Below, piece after piece: positions 10,262-22,690 of a stretch of 64,000 nt of DNA. Both the position numbers and the translations under genes were made by a program. The stretch lies in NCBI GenBank assembly GCA_036346225.1, contig JARFIW010000588.1:4779501-4843500 (forward strand), read 5' to 3'. This DNA comes from Platerodrilus igneus. Taxonomy: Eukaryota > Arthropoda > Insecta > Coleoptera > Lycidae. How positions within the stretch are numbered: the stretch's first letter is position 1; each line of letters opens with the position of its first letter. The notes beneath the pieces were generated by a model. That model searched no databases and was not told the origin of the DNA. It saw only the letters and a list, made by a program, of their open reading frames with translations.

Positions 10262-11348
10262 TAATATTATACTGATATATTAATTTAGTAAATTGTAATT
10301 TAGCTTCATGGATTATATGATTAATTTTATAACTTACTTTAGGACTGTTATTTCCTTTAATAAACTCGTTTATAATATCAATTTTGCCACGCAGTAAATC
10401 TATTTCTCTAGTTAAACGTATTTTCCATGAAGACTCCTTATTATAATTAGGCGATTTTTTCATTTCATTGCATACTTCTTGTCCATTTAACTGTATACAT
10501 GTCATTATTGCATTGTAAACTATCACGTTAATTGAAGTTAGGTCCCTTTTAAATTTTTGTAGTACTTTTTCCAGTGTAGTGTTTATTTGTATTATTATTT
10601 CTTCTGTCTGTATCTTAAATTTCAGTTTTGGAATTCTTGGGCGATTAATTAGATCTAAACTTTCATAAAATTTGAAAATGCTTACAATTGCATCATAAAT
10701 TAAATTTTCTTTCATTGCCGCACTGTCATTCATGATTTAATTAGCTTCCAGGTCGTCACAATAGCACTCCTCTCTAATTTGATCATTATTTAGCATGTTG
10801 CCTACTTCACGTTTGATTTCTTGAAGCTCTGTTTCACTTAAATATTTTTTCTTTACAATTACGTTCCCTCTATCTACAATATTTTGTTCTGATAAAGCTA
10901 GATTAGGATATTTGTTTGAAAATTCATTATGCAGTAGTGTTCCCCATTCAGGAAGCAGCAAGTCATTACATTTGTTAATATAGTAAAATGAACGCATTAC
11001 ATCTATATTCACATTTCTTGACCATTTAATGCGCTTTCGTCTGTTTCCGTTAGCAGCACAAATTGAAATGTTTGGCGAGCTAACAGTATTAATAGGCATT
11101 GGATTATTATTATTTATGCCTAGATAGTTTACCGTTTCCTGTGTTGTAGTTGTAGTGCATATGCTTTTTTCCATTATAAGGTTATTGCAAGGTCCTGCCT
11201 GTCTTCTATCTTATGATGAAATCGTCCAGTGGCTGGTTCTGATAAAATGCGTTAGGTAATTATCTACAGGATATCTTTTAATATTTCGCAAATTTTGTAC
11301 GTTGTCACTTTCATTTACACTACTGTCAAAACTAGAATTTTCACCCAT
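10262..11348 (-). pseudogene. REL-type LINE, N-terminal part
   Basis: Minus-strand frames from an ATG at 11348 give an acidic start, then RRKRIKWSRNVNIDVMRSFY and a LSEQNIVDRG block (about 10870-11045), the Myb-like N-terminal region known from R4-like insect LINEs. A second frame (10262-10733) has RPRIPKLKFKI and SSWKIRLTREIDLLRGK. Frame changes occur near 11225 and 10735. It is the upstream half of the element that continues at 5663 and leftwards; the two halves were separated by the insertion at 5671-10254. Confidence 0.7.
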
Positions 11349-11559
11349 ATTTCTCTTACAATAAGTTTCGGTCTTTGGATTTTATATACACTAACGAACT
11401 GCTTGAATTTTAATACGTATTCATTGATAACAATGCAAATTTAAAGCTTTTAAATATATTAAAATTTGCTTTTTGTAAATTGTTGCTGTTGCAGTCACTT
11501 AACAGGCAGAGGTTGCTTATTATTATAATTTGATATGATTATAATTGTATGAAATAGAG
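11349..11559. other. Probable LINE 5' leader, no gene
   Basis: AT-rich sequence between the start codon of the REL-type LINE and the 3' part of LINE A. Nothing else is recognisable. Confidence 0.4.
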
Positions 11560-12242
11560 ATGCAGCATGCAGGTTTCGTCTTGCAGACATTGTTAGCCAT
11601 TTAGATTCAGCTCTTTTACAACTAATGCGATCATACTTTCTCAAGCCATAAATCAAACTAAGACGAATTTTGTAATTTCTGAATTCTGTTAATATCGACA
11701 GATGTTAAACATGGGCCATACACTACATCAGCATAATCTACACACAATAAAACCAATGACTCGCATAGTGTTGTTTTTGTCAATGCACTTAGTATATCTC
11801 GATTATTAAACAAAACTTTCAAGTTGCCATATGCCACCTTTAAACGACTAGTTATGTACTGAGTAAATCTTAAATTCGTGTCAATGGTTAATCCCAGTAG
11901 TTTAACAGTATCTACTTTTTCCAACAACTCTCCTTCAATGAATAGATCTACATTTTTAGAAGTAAAATGTCTATCACTTGCATTACCAAATATAACTACA
12001 CAGATTTACTTGAATTAAGTTTTAACAATGATTGTTACAATATTTCGCTATGTTCATTAAATCCAAATTTATATCGGCAGCAGCTTGTTTTATTTCATCA
12101 ACTAATAAATGCATATACCTATATTCCAATATCATCAGCATACAGCAAAGGTCCCAAAATGGAACCTTGTGGTACACCAGAGGCTACCAATCGAAAATGG
12201 GACGTTGCCTCTCTGACTCTAACAGCCTGCTTTCTAAGATAG
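11560..12242 (-). pseudogene. LINE A, C-terminal RT fragment
   Basis: Reading the minus strand, RKQAVRVREATS, then GVPQGSILGPLL, a YADDI block, and VKLLGLTIDTNLRF with a following YGNLKVLF and VDYADVVYGP stretch give the second half of a CR1/Jockey-type RT. The bases between GPLL and YADDI that related RTs have are missing, an internal deletion. The upstream half of the same RT is at 14161-14477; LINE B lies between them. Several frame breaks. Confidence 0.7.
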
Positions 12243-12255
12243 ATAGATAGATGTT
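12238..12255 (+). repeat. GATA microsatellite at LINE B 3' end
   Basis: About four copies of gata mark the 3' border of LINE B. A microsatellite tail in place of poly-A is known for CR1-like elements. Confidence 0.7.
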
Positions 12256-14160
12256 TATTTTGACCCATGGTTACATGGTAGTTCATTATATACAATTTAT
12301 ATGTCTATATAAATGTGTATTATTTGAATGTTCATTATACCTTCAAGCAATGTTAAATAAATACTCCTACACTGTGTAGGAACAATGTCTGCATAGTTAG
12401 GCCAAAAGTGCCACTTTGAATTTTCGTAGTGAATTAGCAGTTTCAATATCTTCCGGTACCTTATTATATAGCGTAGGTGTCATGTATATAAATGATTTTT
12501 TTATAAGAGTGGTAGAAGGCAAAGGCTTATAAATGTTGTTAGTAGTGCGAGCGTTATGATTATGAATTGTACTAGTAATTTTATGGATACATATGTTTTT
12601 GTTTCATAAATATAAAAAGCAGAATATGTGAGAATGTTTGACTTTAGAAAAAGTGGTTAGTATTGGTCTGTTTTGTGCACCCTATGGATAATTCTAATTG
12701 CTCGTTTTCGCAGTCTAAATATAGTTAGCATATTTTTTTGTGAAGTATATCCCCAGAAGGCAATGCCATATCTAAGACGTGATTCAAATAGCGCATAATA
12801 TACTTTTATTAAAGTGCAACTATTAGGGAGTTCCTTAGCTATCGTTGAGAGAGCAAAGCAGACCGATAAGAGTTTGCTAGACACAGAGTTTATGTGTGTG
12901 TTCCAGGTTAGCTCATTATCTATTGTTATACCCAGAAACTTTGAAAATTGTACTAGGTTTAGTGAGTGATCATTAACAAGCATGTCATCTAGAGCATTTC
13001 TTTTAAATGCCGATTTTTGTTGATTAACTACGGGCTTATTTGCTTGAAACCATTGCTCAATCGATTCAAGATCATTTTTTATTTTTGATTTTATAGTGGG
13101 TGACCTAGTTAAGTTCCAGTAGAGACTTACATCATCCGCATATAATGTACAGGTCGCTGTATTTAACATTTCACAGTAGTCATTGATATAAAATAGGAAA
13201 ACAATAGGGCCCAAAACTGAACCCTGCGGTACACCTAAACTAATCAGGCTGGCTTTTGACCACAGATAATTGTTGCTTGGTCCAATTCTGACAGCCTGGG
13301 TCCGGCCATATAGATACGAGTGAAACCAGTAATTAACCACTCCGCGAAAGCCATAGAACTCTAGTTTGCATAGAAAGATTGTATGGTTGACACAGTCAAA
13401 TGCTTTGCTAAGATCAATCAGAACAGCAATAGACAATTTCTTATTATTTAGGGACGTATAGATTTTATTTAAAAAGTTATGCATAGCATCAATGGTTGAT
13501 CTTTTAGGCATAAAACCAAACTGTTCTGGGGAAAAGATTTTAAATTTGATTGCAAAGCTAAGTATGCGAGATTTAACTATTAATTCTATTATTTTAGAGA
13601 AGGTGGATAGCAATGAGATAGATCTGAAGTTATTGAGGATTTGAGCACCCCCCTTGTGTACCGGTACAACTTTTGCGTTGGTAAGGCAAGTAAGAAAAAT
13701 TCAAGTTTGAAACGATTCGTTGATGAGCTCACCCAGATAAGAAAGAACCTGATTTGGCAGTTCCATGAGAATTTTAGCAGGCAGGTTATCCTGACCCGCA
13801 CTAGTTTTATTTTTACATGATCTAATTATAGCTAAGATTTCATGTTCATCTGTTGAATAGAACATAAAAGACTTTGTGGTCATTGATTTATTTTTATGGA
13901 GCAGGTCAATTGCAAGTTCGTCAGGTAAATTATTATTCGCAACTAACTTATTGGCGACTGTAGTAAAGTGTGTATTTAAAGCCTCGCCAACACTTTCAAC
14001 CTTAATGTTTTCTAATTTTATCTCCATAGAGTGTGACTGTTGTCTACAGGTGAGTTCTCTGACTACTCTCCAGGTTTTCTTCTGTGTTTTTGACTGTGAG
14101 ATTCTGTTTGAGTACAAGTTAGCTTTTGCTAAGTTTACTACTTTTTTGAATAGATAGTTT
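12243..14160 (-). mobile_element. LINE B, 5'-truncated, inserted in LINE A
   Basis: The main frame (12657-13613) has FGFMPKRSTIDAM, motif A LIDLSKAFDCVNH, motif B GVPQGSVLGPIVF, motif C LYADDVSLYW and KFLGITID, a CR1/Jockey-superclade RT. The upstream frame (13701 to about 14160) carries the linker with SAGQDNLPAK. The 5' end is cut in the linker, as usual for LINEs. On the minus strand its 3' end is a short ATCT repeat (12241-12255) rather than poly-A. The junctions fall inside the LINE A RT at the KNYL position. Confidence 0.8.
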
Positions 14161-15889
14161 TTGATCAAATTACAGCTCTCAGGAAGCAAGCCAATATAGT
14201 GCATAATAGCAACAAGTATTACATGACTAACGGTGTCAAACGCTTTACTGAAGCCTCGTAGAACTAGACACGTTATTTTTTTATTATCGCATGCACAAAT
14301 TATATCATCTGTAATGTTTAACATTGCTGTTGTACAACTGTGATTTGGCCTAAAACCTGACTGTGTAAGTGTTAGTACATTATAAGCCTGTAAATATTCA
14401 CAAAGTTGTATATCTAGCACTTTTACTAAAATTTTTGAAAACGTGGGAAGAGTGCTTATTGGCCTTAAATCTGACAAAGATTTGGGACTGGAATTTTTTG
14501 GTATAGGCGTAACGTAAGATATTTTGATTTAAGAATACACTGGTTTATAACATGGGTTATATATGGGAGAAGAAAAGGGATGAGTTTGATTGTTAGTATA
14601 TTTATCCCATCAAAACCTGTTGAAGTACTCTTTATACTTTTATTGTGCGAAATATGTCATTCTCTGTGACAGTTTCAAAATGAAAAAATTATGTTACTTT
14701 AGGATGAAATATTTAATAACTTCACTATTTGGGTATTGGATCTAAGAAATGATTATTTATTGCCTCAACATCATTAAGATTATCAGGTAAGTTCTGCAAT
14801 TTACTAGTATTAAATATGTTTCTTTTTATTTCAGACCAAAAACATTTGTTGCTAGCATGTATAAGCTTTTGTTCCAAGTATATTTTTTTTGTTTCCTTAT
14901 TGCAATATTCACTAAATTTCTAAGCTGCTTGTAATTGTCCTATAAATTTTTTCCTTTATCTTTTTTAAACCAAACAAGTGGCAGATCTCGAATTTTCAGC
15001 ATCTGCCGAAGATCTGCAGTAAGCCACGGTGAATAGCATCTGGTAATTTTACGTTTCACAAATGGGGCATGCATATTTAAAAGAGTCAGTATATTATTAG
15101 TTAGGAATTCAACTTTGCTGTTAATATTGTTTAAGTCGTAAATTACTCACCATGGGAGGGATTGTAAGTACTGCTATACATTTTATATGTATGTTTATTT
15201 ACTGTTGTTTGCTAGAAATTCAAGGTACAAAAAACGAATCCGTGATCTGAGCCAGAAAAAGGTATAACTCCAGCTGAACTAACTTGTTCAGGCTTACTAC
15301 ATAGAATATAATCTATTAAGGTTAAGCTCTGTAGGTTGATTTTTAATTTGTTTTAACCCAAAAGCTTCTAGGACCCTATAAACATATTTGGCTTCAACTG
15401 TATCCATAGGAAGCAAATCAATATTAGTATCACCTATGCAGTAAATAGAGTCAACTTGCATGCTGATGTCTATAATCGAATTTTCAAGGCTATCAAAGAA
15501 GTGTTTGTAATAAATTAAATGTGGGTTATACATAGTGCCAAAAGCAATTGCCTGTTGGTTTAGTTTAAATTTAATCCAGAACTGCTCAATATCTGCACTT
15601 GAAGACCATATTATATAATTAAAATATAAGATTTCACATAAATTGCTAAACCACCTCCCCATTTAACTCTGTCCCTTTTTATAAGTGAGTAGCCATCAAT
15701 TGATATTGTATCTAATGCTATACAGTCATTCAACCAAGTTTCTGATACACCTACTATTATTAAATAATATACAATCTCTAAACTCATTAAAATGTAGTAA
15801 CAGTGATCTAATATTCTTACATTACAACCGTAGTTAGATTTAAAAGTTCGATAAATACAACACCGGGAGCGAGGTTTACTAGACACCAT
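14161..15889 (-). pseudogene. LINE A, AP-endonuclease and N-terminal RT
   Basis: From right to left the minus strand shows endonuclease motifs GVSETWLND, GYSLIKRDRVKWGGGLAIYV (15611-15760), IGDTNIDLL (about 15425), an ITRCYSPWLTADLR linker (about 15020), and then RT blocks LRPISTLPTFSKI, QSGFRPNHSCTTAM and FSKAFDTVSH (14200-14477). These are an apurinic-like endonuclease and a CR1/Jockey-type RT. Frame breaks are frequent. The RT is cut at KNYL by LINE B and resumes at 12242. ORF1 of the same element is probably 16960-17600. Confidence 0.75.
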
Positions 15890-16601
15890 CGGTGGTTGGC
15901 AGCGCTAATCTTATACAGATTTGGGCGCGGTCATCTACCAATGACGTCCCCAATATTACGCAATACTTCGGAAATTTACATATTAAGTTTAAAGCAAAGA
16001 TAAAAGCGAACAATATAAACTATGAAGTACTCACATAATAGGTCCAGATTCCCGCAAAGTTGCGCTAGGGTAGGCCTCCAACCTAGTCCATCCCGGAGGG
16101 ATTAGAGATGATACGCTGACGCTCTACAAAAGCGTTCGGATCAGCTCCGGCCAGCTGCGGCAGTCATGAGGTCTTCCTCCAGAGTCGTGGAGATCGGGAC
16201 GCCTAGGTGGCTGTCAGATTGTCGCCTACCTATGTAGGGAAAGGGCAGGAAAATGGTAAGGGTAGACAAACAAAAGATAATCAAGCAAAGGAAATCTACA
16301 TAGGTAAACCTAACGATACGTTACCAAAGAAACGACCACTCCACTCGAAGATACCAGGCAAAAAGCCACGTTATAGAGAGAGAACCGGAAACTTCCCCAC
16401 TCCTTTGTCTTTTTTTACATCGGCACAAAGTCTACCCCTCTAGGGTCACGCCATCTGCGTAAACTCACTATGACGTATCGGAAGCACACGCCTAGTCTAT
16501 TCAAAATTCCCGCGCACTGCGTCTTTTGAAATTATGGCGCGAAACTTCCATACATCAAAACTAAACTAATAACAATGTTTAAGTGCAAATTGCACGTAAC
16601 A
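15890..16601 (-). repeat. GTAACA-ended arm, copy 1 (long subfamily)
   Basis: The repeat ends at the right in ttgcacgtaaca and resembles 20912-21636 over most of its length. Read on the minus strand it starts TGTTAC and has a splice-donor-like GTGAGTA at 16028-16034, 567 bp from its end. It separates ORF1 and ORF2 of LINE A. The inner border is set only by where similarity to copy 2 stops. No coding capacity. Confidence 0.6.
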
Positions 16602-16959
16602 ATATTAAGGTGCGCTATGCTAAAATTTTGCATCTGTACTGTGTAATTAAGTTAGATATTTTTTAAATGTATATTTTAAAAAAAGAAAAAAAAAGATAGG
16701 TAATTCGTCATAACACCTGCTCCTAACCTATTGTATAATATTTGGACTAATTTATGAAGAAAATAAACCTAAAATAAACAAATTTAGATTGACAAATTCA
16801 CTATAAGTAAATTACTAACCATCATACCTATTTACAAGATATTATTCAAATTGTATTAGTTTTCACAGATTTAACATAAGAACTTTGAAGATTAAATCAA
16901 ACATACATTTTTGAGAAACCATTAACCGCACAATTATGACAGTAACATTATAAATCCAG
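16602..16959. other. AT-rich LINE A inter-ORF sequence
   Basis: No gene, palindrome or motif is recognised; position suggests the untranslated stretch between ORF1 and ORF2 of LINE A. Confidence 0.35.
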
Positions 16960-17600
16960 ATGGCTAGCAATACAGAATCTTTTGTTTTCTTTAAATGTAT
17001 ATATTCTACCATCATAAGTCCAAACTTTATTCCTACCTAGCTTTTCTGGGCTTCCTTGAACAACATATACCTGGGTTAGGGAAAACTCAGTGATGGTTAT
17101 TTCAGTACCTTTTAGCAGTTTTTTATTGTTAAAAACCGTTTGTTTACTTTTGTAGCTTAAAAATTTGATTATTATGTTACGTTTTTTTTCCAGGTTCTAT
17201 CCTTTCTAAACGATGACATTGTTCAATCTCTGCCGCCGACATCTGCAAACTCATTTTATCATTAAACAGCTGCAACACCACATTTTCCACAACTTCATCT
17301 TTTTTCTCCGTAATTCCAAAAATCCTAACACAACTTCTACGACTCTAACTTTCAGGTCGTCTACTTTTTCTTTTAAAGCAATGTTTTTCTTGTTGTACTA
17401 CAGTAATAAGTTTTTCATGTTCTTGAAACGTCCTATCAATCGATTCATAAATTTTCGTTGTGACCTTATCAGTCAATTGAGCGAGAAATTTTTCATCATT
17501 TATTAGATCACTAATGGATTGCTTAATTATTGCAACATTATCGTTTAGCTGTTCTCTCAGGAATGGCATCTTGCAAGTACTAATTGATACGATAACCAAA
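16960..17600 (-). pseudogene. LINE A ORF1 (coiled-coil RNA-binding type)
   Basis: The minus-strand frame 17345-17599 is rich in K, E and D with a heptad-like pattern. Further frames continue with RNIIIKFLSYKSKQTVF, LLKGTEITI and KVWTYDGRIY, wording typical of the single-stranded nucleic-acid-binding ORF1 of two-ORF LINEs. It lies upstream of the endonuclease of LINE A in the same orientation. Frame breaks near 17345 and within 17180-17300 make it a remnant. Confidence 0.6.
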
Positions 17601-17699
17601 ATTAAATTAACAACTGTTGTTTAATAAAATTAATATAACTTATTCTCAATACTAGGTTTACTAGATAGATAACGGAGCGGTGTATAACAACACGTTCAC

Positions 17700-18480
17700 T
17701 TTACCATGTACACGAGATGTTGCAAGATACCCAAATATTTCAAACGAAACATCATAGTCACTCTACCAAAAAGGAGAGGCTCGGATAGATGTGAAAATTT
17801 CCTAGTAATAAGTTTAACAGCACGCGTATCAAAAATATTAACTAGAATTGTACAAAGACAAATGGAAAAACGAGCTGAAGAAATACTTGGAGAAGATCAA
17901 TTTGGGTTTAGGCGAAACAGGGGAACACGGGAGGCTATTTTAGCTATAAGAGTGATAATGGAGAAAACAATAGACAAGGGGTAAGCGTGTATATAGGGTT
18001 TGTAGATCTGAAAAAAGCATTCGACAATGTAAAATATAAAAAATGTTGGAAATACTCAAAAAGATTGGAATAAGTTTTAGGGATAGACGGATAATACATA
18101 GCTTATACAAAGAGCAAACAGTGGTAATAGAATTAGAGCAGGAACGTACAGAATTAAATATTAGGAAAAGGGTGAGGCGGGGATGCGCCCTATCCCCATT
18201 GATTTTTAACTTATACATTTGGAATTATTATGCAGAGATAAAAAATTGATATGCTTAGATTTGTAAATGTTATAGTGGTATTAGCATCTAGCAAGGAAGA
18301 GTTAAAAGCTGCTCTTAATGAAATGGATACAGTTCTAACAGAGAGATACGATATGAAAATTAACAAAAATAAAACTAAAGTACTAATATGCAAAGGAGGA
18401 AAAAAAATAAAAAACAAGAATACAAATGGGTAATGAGAACTTACAAGAGGTTAAGGATTTTTGCGAAAAAAATAACAGTA
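17700..18480 (+). pseudogene. LINE C, RT fragment (RTE-like)
   Basis: The frames read PKYFKRNIIVTLPK, SDRCENF, ILTRIVQRQMEKR, LGEDQFGFRRNRGTREAI and, in another frame, GFVDLKKAFDNVK. They match LINE D (59270-61410) closely. The catalytic FADD of LINE D reads FVNV here, so the enzyme is dead. At about 18461 the sequence jumps from codons for EVKDF to the 3' tail, skipping about 570 bp present in LINE D. 5'-truncated. Confidence 0.75.
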
Positions 18481-19420
18481 CCTAAACCTGATGATTATTA
18501 TAAGCAACTATAGGTAATGGTTTTGCAATACTCTCGACTAATGTTAATTGTGCGAAAGGATTTACTGGGAAACTACATTAATTCGGCAAATGTCTAAGTG
18601 TTAGGGGATCCTTGGTAATCATAGGCTGCTTGACCCCTCCCCCCCACATACCATTGAATTTTGCTAAAATAGGGCACAATTGGGAAACAACAGAAGGGGA
18701 ACCGAGTTGTATCTACACCGGGAATTTCAGGAATGGTGTAGGCTAGCTCCGAATAGAAATAAGTGAAGGTACGCGTTCAACCAGTTTCAAGACAGAAAAC
18801 CTAATGACGAAAAAATAATTGCACTTAAATCTGATGATTACTATAAACAACTGCAGATGCTGGTTTTTAAATATTGTCAACTAATGTTGATTGTGCAAAA
18901 GGATATATTGGAAAACTATTAATTCCTCAAATGTTCGTGTTGGGAGATTTTGATTGCCACAGGCTACTTAACCCCCTTCACATAATTCTGAATATCAGAG
19001 AAATAGGATATATAATTATAAACAATAAAAGGGGAACTAAACGTCATCTAACAAGAAAGAGTAGCGGCTATAGAAACAAGGAGAAAAATGTTGAAAGTAT
19101 ATGTGTGGAGAACAGCACAGTGCGTCTATAAAATAGGTGTAGTAAACAGTAGAACCCTTTTGGAATGTTGTGCTTCACATATATGAGGATGATAGCATGG
19201 ACAGACAAAGTTAATAACAAAAAGTTTATAGAAATAGTAGGGAATAAAGATATCTGTGGAAAATAACAAAATAGGAAAAATGGAGGGGCAGGATATGTTC
19301 TAATGCATTTTTGGAGGATTGTGTGAGATATATATACAAACAGAGATAGGAAAAAAGTGGTAGAGGTAGACCTAGAATCGGAGCTTTTCTGGTTAGAGCT
19401 GGTTTCTTTGAATTCTTTAA
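18481..19420 (+). repeat. Repeated LINE C/D 3' tails
   Basis: Two tail units (about 18481-18720 and 18800-19050) with the gccacaggct phrase alternate with short pieces of the RT C-terminus (18720-18800 and 19060-19400, the latter ending gtggtagaggtagacctaga). The same alternation is seen at 61410-63000. It is either a tandemly repeated 3' end or successive insertions of 5'-truncated copies into older tails. Confidence 0.65.
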
Positions 19421-19950
19421 TTATTTTTAACTGTACTAATGATTTCAGATGGGTTTTAATAACATTTTTATCTTGATTACTTTTTAGTATAAATCCAGTT
19501 TTAGTTTTAATTATGATATCTGAGGAGTTAGGATTCTGTATATTCCAAAAGTTTGCAACTTGTATTCTGGATAATTCTGATCAGTTGTTAAAAAGAAAAT
19601 GTGCTGATAATTTTGATTAATAGCGTTTTTCATTTGTAATGAATAGTTGTAGGACATGCCAATTATAGATTTTGATTGTAGATTTTCCTTAGAAGCATGT
19701 TTTTGTTGTATATACCCTTGTGAAGTATTTATAGATCTGCTAGATGACTGTTGGCCAATTATTATGTTGTTTATTTCTTGTTGTGATAATGGTGCTCTTC
19801 TTTTAGATGAATTTGGTAAATTTGATTTTGTATTGTGTTTCTTTCTTCCTTACTTTATTCCAGTTGCCATGATCATCCAGTTCCATTTCTTCCTCTACAG
19901 AAGAGTAAGGACCAATTCCATCATTTTCGTCAGTCATTTTCTTTAATTAG
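19421..19950 (-). pseudogene. Gag/ORF1-like remnant
   Basis: From an ATG near 19936 the minus strand encodes an acidic start followed by a basic stretch containing HGNWNKVRKKETQYK; a shifted frame continues with SQQEINNIIIGQQ, and further left IIIKTKTGFILKSNQDK. The wording recalls ORF1/gag of Jockey-like LINEs but no zinc knuckle is seen. Unassigned; several frameshifts. Confidence 0.35.
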
Positions 19951-20216
19951 ATTAATAATAATTGTGCTCCTCTGTATTTTATTTATATTACTTACCAAAC
20001 CAGTCCTATTTATATTTTTATATTCTTTAGATAAGAATAACTTGTAACACTAACAGGTAATTGTTATGATAGGTCAAAGTTGTCCTGATAAGCCTTATGA
20101 ATTAAAGATTTAGTATATTATTGTTCAATTGTCATTTACTAACTTTGATTTGTTTATACAAATACTACCAAACATTTAATCACTATTGAGTTTATCACTG
20201 TGTACACTTTTAGCTT
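19951..20216. other. No gene seen
   Basis: AT-rich DNA between the gag-like remnant and the Copia RNase H. The expected Copia 3' LTR (a copy of 24617-24953) is not found here. Confidence 0.4.
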
Positions 20217-22509
20217 TTAATTTTGTGTATGCCCATGAGAAATATCACAATATTCACAAAGCCACTCAAACACATGTGTCACATGCAAACTCCAACTATG
20301 GACTCTTGATTTCCGGGTAGCTTTTTCTACGTGATGCCGCAGTTTGTCATTCTTTACAAGTATTTGAGTACTCGTTTCACTGCATTCCAGTGATCGTTGT
20401 TGGGGTTTGATGCAAACTGACTCAAGTACGTGACAGCAAACGCTGTCTGGTCTTGTGTTCATCATTAGGTATATCAGACTTCCTATTACGCGTTGATATT
20501 TCAATTTTAGATGCTCGTCTACATTCTCTCAATTTTTCATGTATTTGGGGTCCCTTTCTATCGGCGTACTTATTGGTTTACAGTTCATCATGTCTTCACT
20601 TGCCAGCAACTGTTTGGTGTAATCCCCTTGATCGATTTTCAATTCGTTGCCTTTCTTGGTTATGTTCAAAGAGAGCAATCTCTTTGCCGCTCCCAGGTCC
20701 TTAATTTGAATTTCGCGTCTAGATTGCTTTTCATCTTCGAGATTGCGCCTTTCTCTCCATGTAAAGACGTGTCTACGTACACGGACATGATCAAATTTCG
20801 GTCTTTGTTATAGTTCACGCAGTTGTCCGACCGACATCGTATCATGTTTTGACTTTCTTATGGTTTAAAAGTTCAAATTCTTACAGTTTAAAACGCGAAT
20901 TCTTACACTTAAAAGTTCATAAATACATTGCGCAAGCGCGGAAAGAGCGACGCCACGGGCAGTTGGTAACGCTAATCTTTTACAGATTTCGGCGCTCCCA
21001 TCTGTCAATGACGTCACCAATGCACCAATTTAATACGTAATTATCAAAAATATAAATTTAAGACAATAGTTTACTTACATAAGAAATCCGACGTCCTGCG
21101 GGGTTGAGTTAAAGTTGGCTTCTGTTGAAGTCCATCAGGGGTACTGATGGCCCTTTTAATGCAATTAACGGAGGGTACGCCTAACAAATGGTTAGAGCCC
21201 CCTTTAAGATAGTTAAAGATGGTGACGGCTCCGGTGCTGTTGGCGGAGCATGGACATCCGGCTCGTTCTAGGGTCGTGGGCTGCTCCAAGGTCGTATCCA
21301 TATTCCTATATGCAGCGGAACGATAGGAACGGGTTAATCAGGCAAGGACAGACAAAGATAAGCAAGGGAAATCTACATAGTAAAAATAAAGATACGATAC
21401 CAAGCACGACAACTGCACTCCTCGAAGATCAAAGGCAAACAGCCACGTTAAAGCGTCCACGGAAAGACTTCTCCCACTTTTTCTTTCACGCGTCGGCGCG
21501 AAGTTCCCGCGCGATCTCGCACAAACGCCCTCTAGCGTGACGAAAATATACGCCAAGTCTTTTGAATTTGTGGCGCGAAACTTCCGCACGTCAAATTAAA
21601 CTAACACAATGTTTAGTGCCAATTTGGTACGTAACAACTTATCAAAAATTCATTTAGCTTGTTGTTCCATAACAGACCAGATTCGTGCAGCCCGTATAAT
21701 CCCTTTTCAGTTTGCACACGTATTTTCCTCGCGGATTATGCATCGTGTTCAGACCTTCCGGTATCTACATGTACACGTCGCTTGCAATTTCTGTATTTAA
21801 ATACGTGCAGTTCACGTCGACATGTTCGGTGTGCCAATTACTTTTTACACTCAACGCCAATAATGTCCGTTTAGTTTTCCTCATTACAACTGGTGCGAAC
21901 GTTTTATCGTAATCGATGTTTTGTATTTGTTAGTTTCCCAATATAACCAGTCGTGCCTTGTACTTGATCGTTTGCCCATCTTGACTGTGTTTCTTTTTGA
22001 ATACCAGTGACTTCTTAACACTCTGTGGTCAAATGGTCATTTAACTATTTCCCATGTGTCACTCATTGGAATTCGCCGTCAATGGCGTCGCGACATTCAT
22101 TACAGTTGTTGCCGATCATCGCTTGTTTAAATGAGTGTGGTTCCTCGTTCTCCACTTTGCCTCGCTACGAAAATATCTTTTTCGGCTTAGTCCATATTCA
22201 TTTAGATAAGAAGAAAGTTTTGACTCTCTGTCAGTTTTCGTGGAGATACTACTTTCGATTAATGAACGTGCATCGTTCATTTCATTTTCGAGTGCCTGTT
22301 TGTGTTTTTGCGCATTTGGTATCGTGTCGTCTCTCACACCTTTCAATGATGTTTCTTTCACCCGCTTTGACGGTCTCAATTTCGTTCGGATCGTTTTTCC
22401 ATATTCGTATACGTTGGGTTCCAGGAAGATAATTTTTCTGTTCCAGTTGATTTCGGTACTTTCTATGTTCTGTGTTCGACGTTGTTAGCACTTTTGAAAG
22501 GGAATTCAT
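20217..22509 (-). pseudogene. Copia reverse transcriptase and RNase H (broken)
   Basis: The minus strand gives an RT beginning near 22040 with a DETFAPVV-like stretch about 21900, LHESGLLWNNKLNEFLI at about 21640-21690, VYVD about 20790, DLGAAKRLLSLNI at about 20660-20700 and an RNase H start YQRVIGSLIYLMMNTRPD (about 20450-20500). An arm repeat splits the RT between NEFLI and the VYVD block. Stops and shifts are frequent. It ends at 20217 without a recognisable 3' LTR. Confidence 0.75.
20912..21636 (-). repeat. GTAACA-ended arm, copy 2 (long subfamily), in Copia RT
   Basis: Ends at the right in ttggtacgtaaca and shares its interior with copy 1, including a CRE-like atgacgtca near 21007 and the ggcgcgaaactt block near 21573. 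A GTAAGTA on the minus strand lies at 21072-21078, 558 bp from the end. Copia RT codons flank it on both sides. A possible 5 bp duplication actta (20907-20911 and 21637-21641) is weak. Confidence 0.6.
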
Positions 22510-22690
22510 TTTGATTGAACTTCACGCTTCTGCTTATTATGGTTCTGTGCTTTTGTCGGTCCCATATTCGGTATGCTTTGGAATTTAAATCGTAACCTGT
22601 AAATATTCCTTCAACACCTTTTGGTTCGCATTTATGTTTTTGCTCATTGTTCGTGTACCAACATTATCAACCCAAAACGCCTCATGTGTT

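Noticed and set aside
22025..22432. 135-residue plus-strand frame
   Set aside because: Opposite to the Copia pol; no domain and the minus strand explains the sequence.
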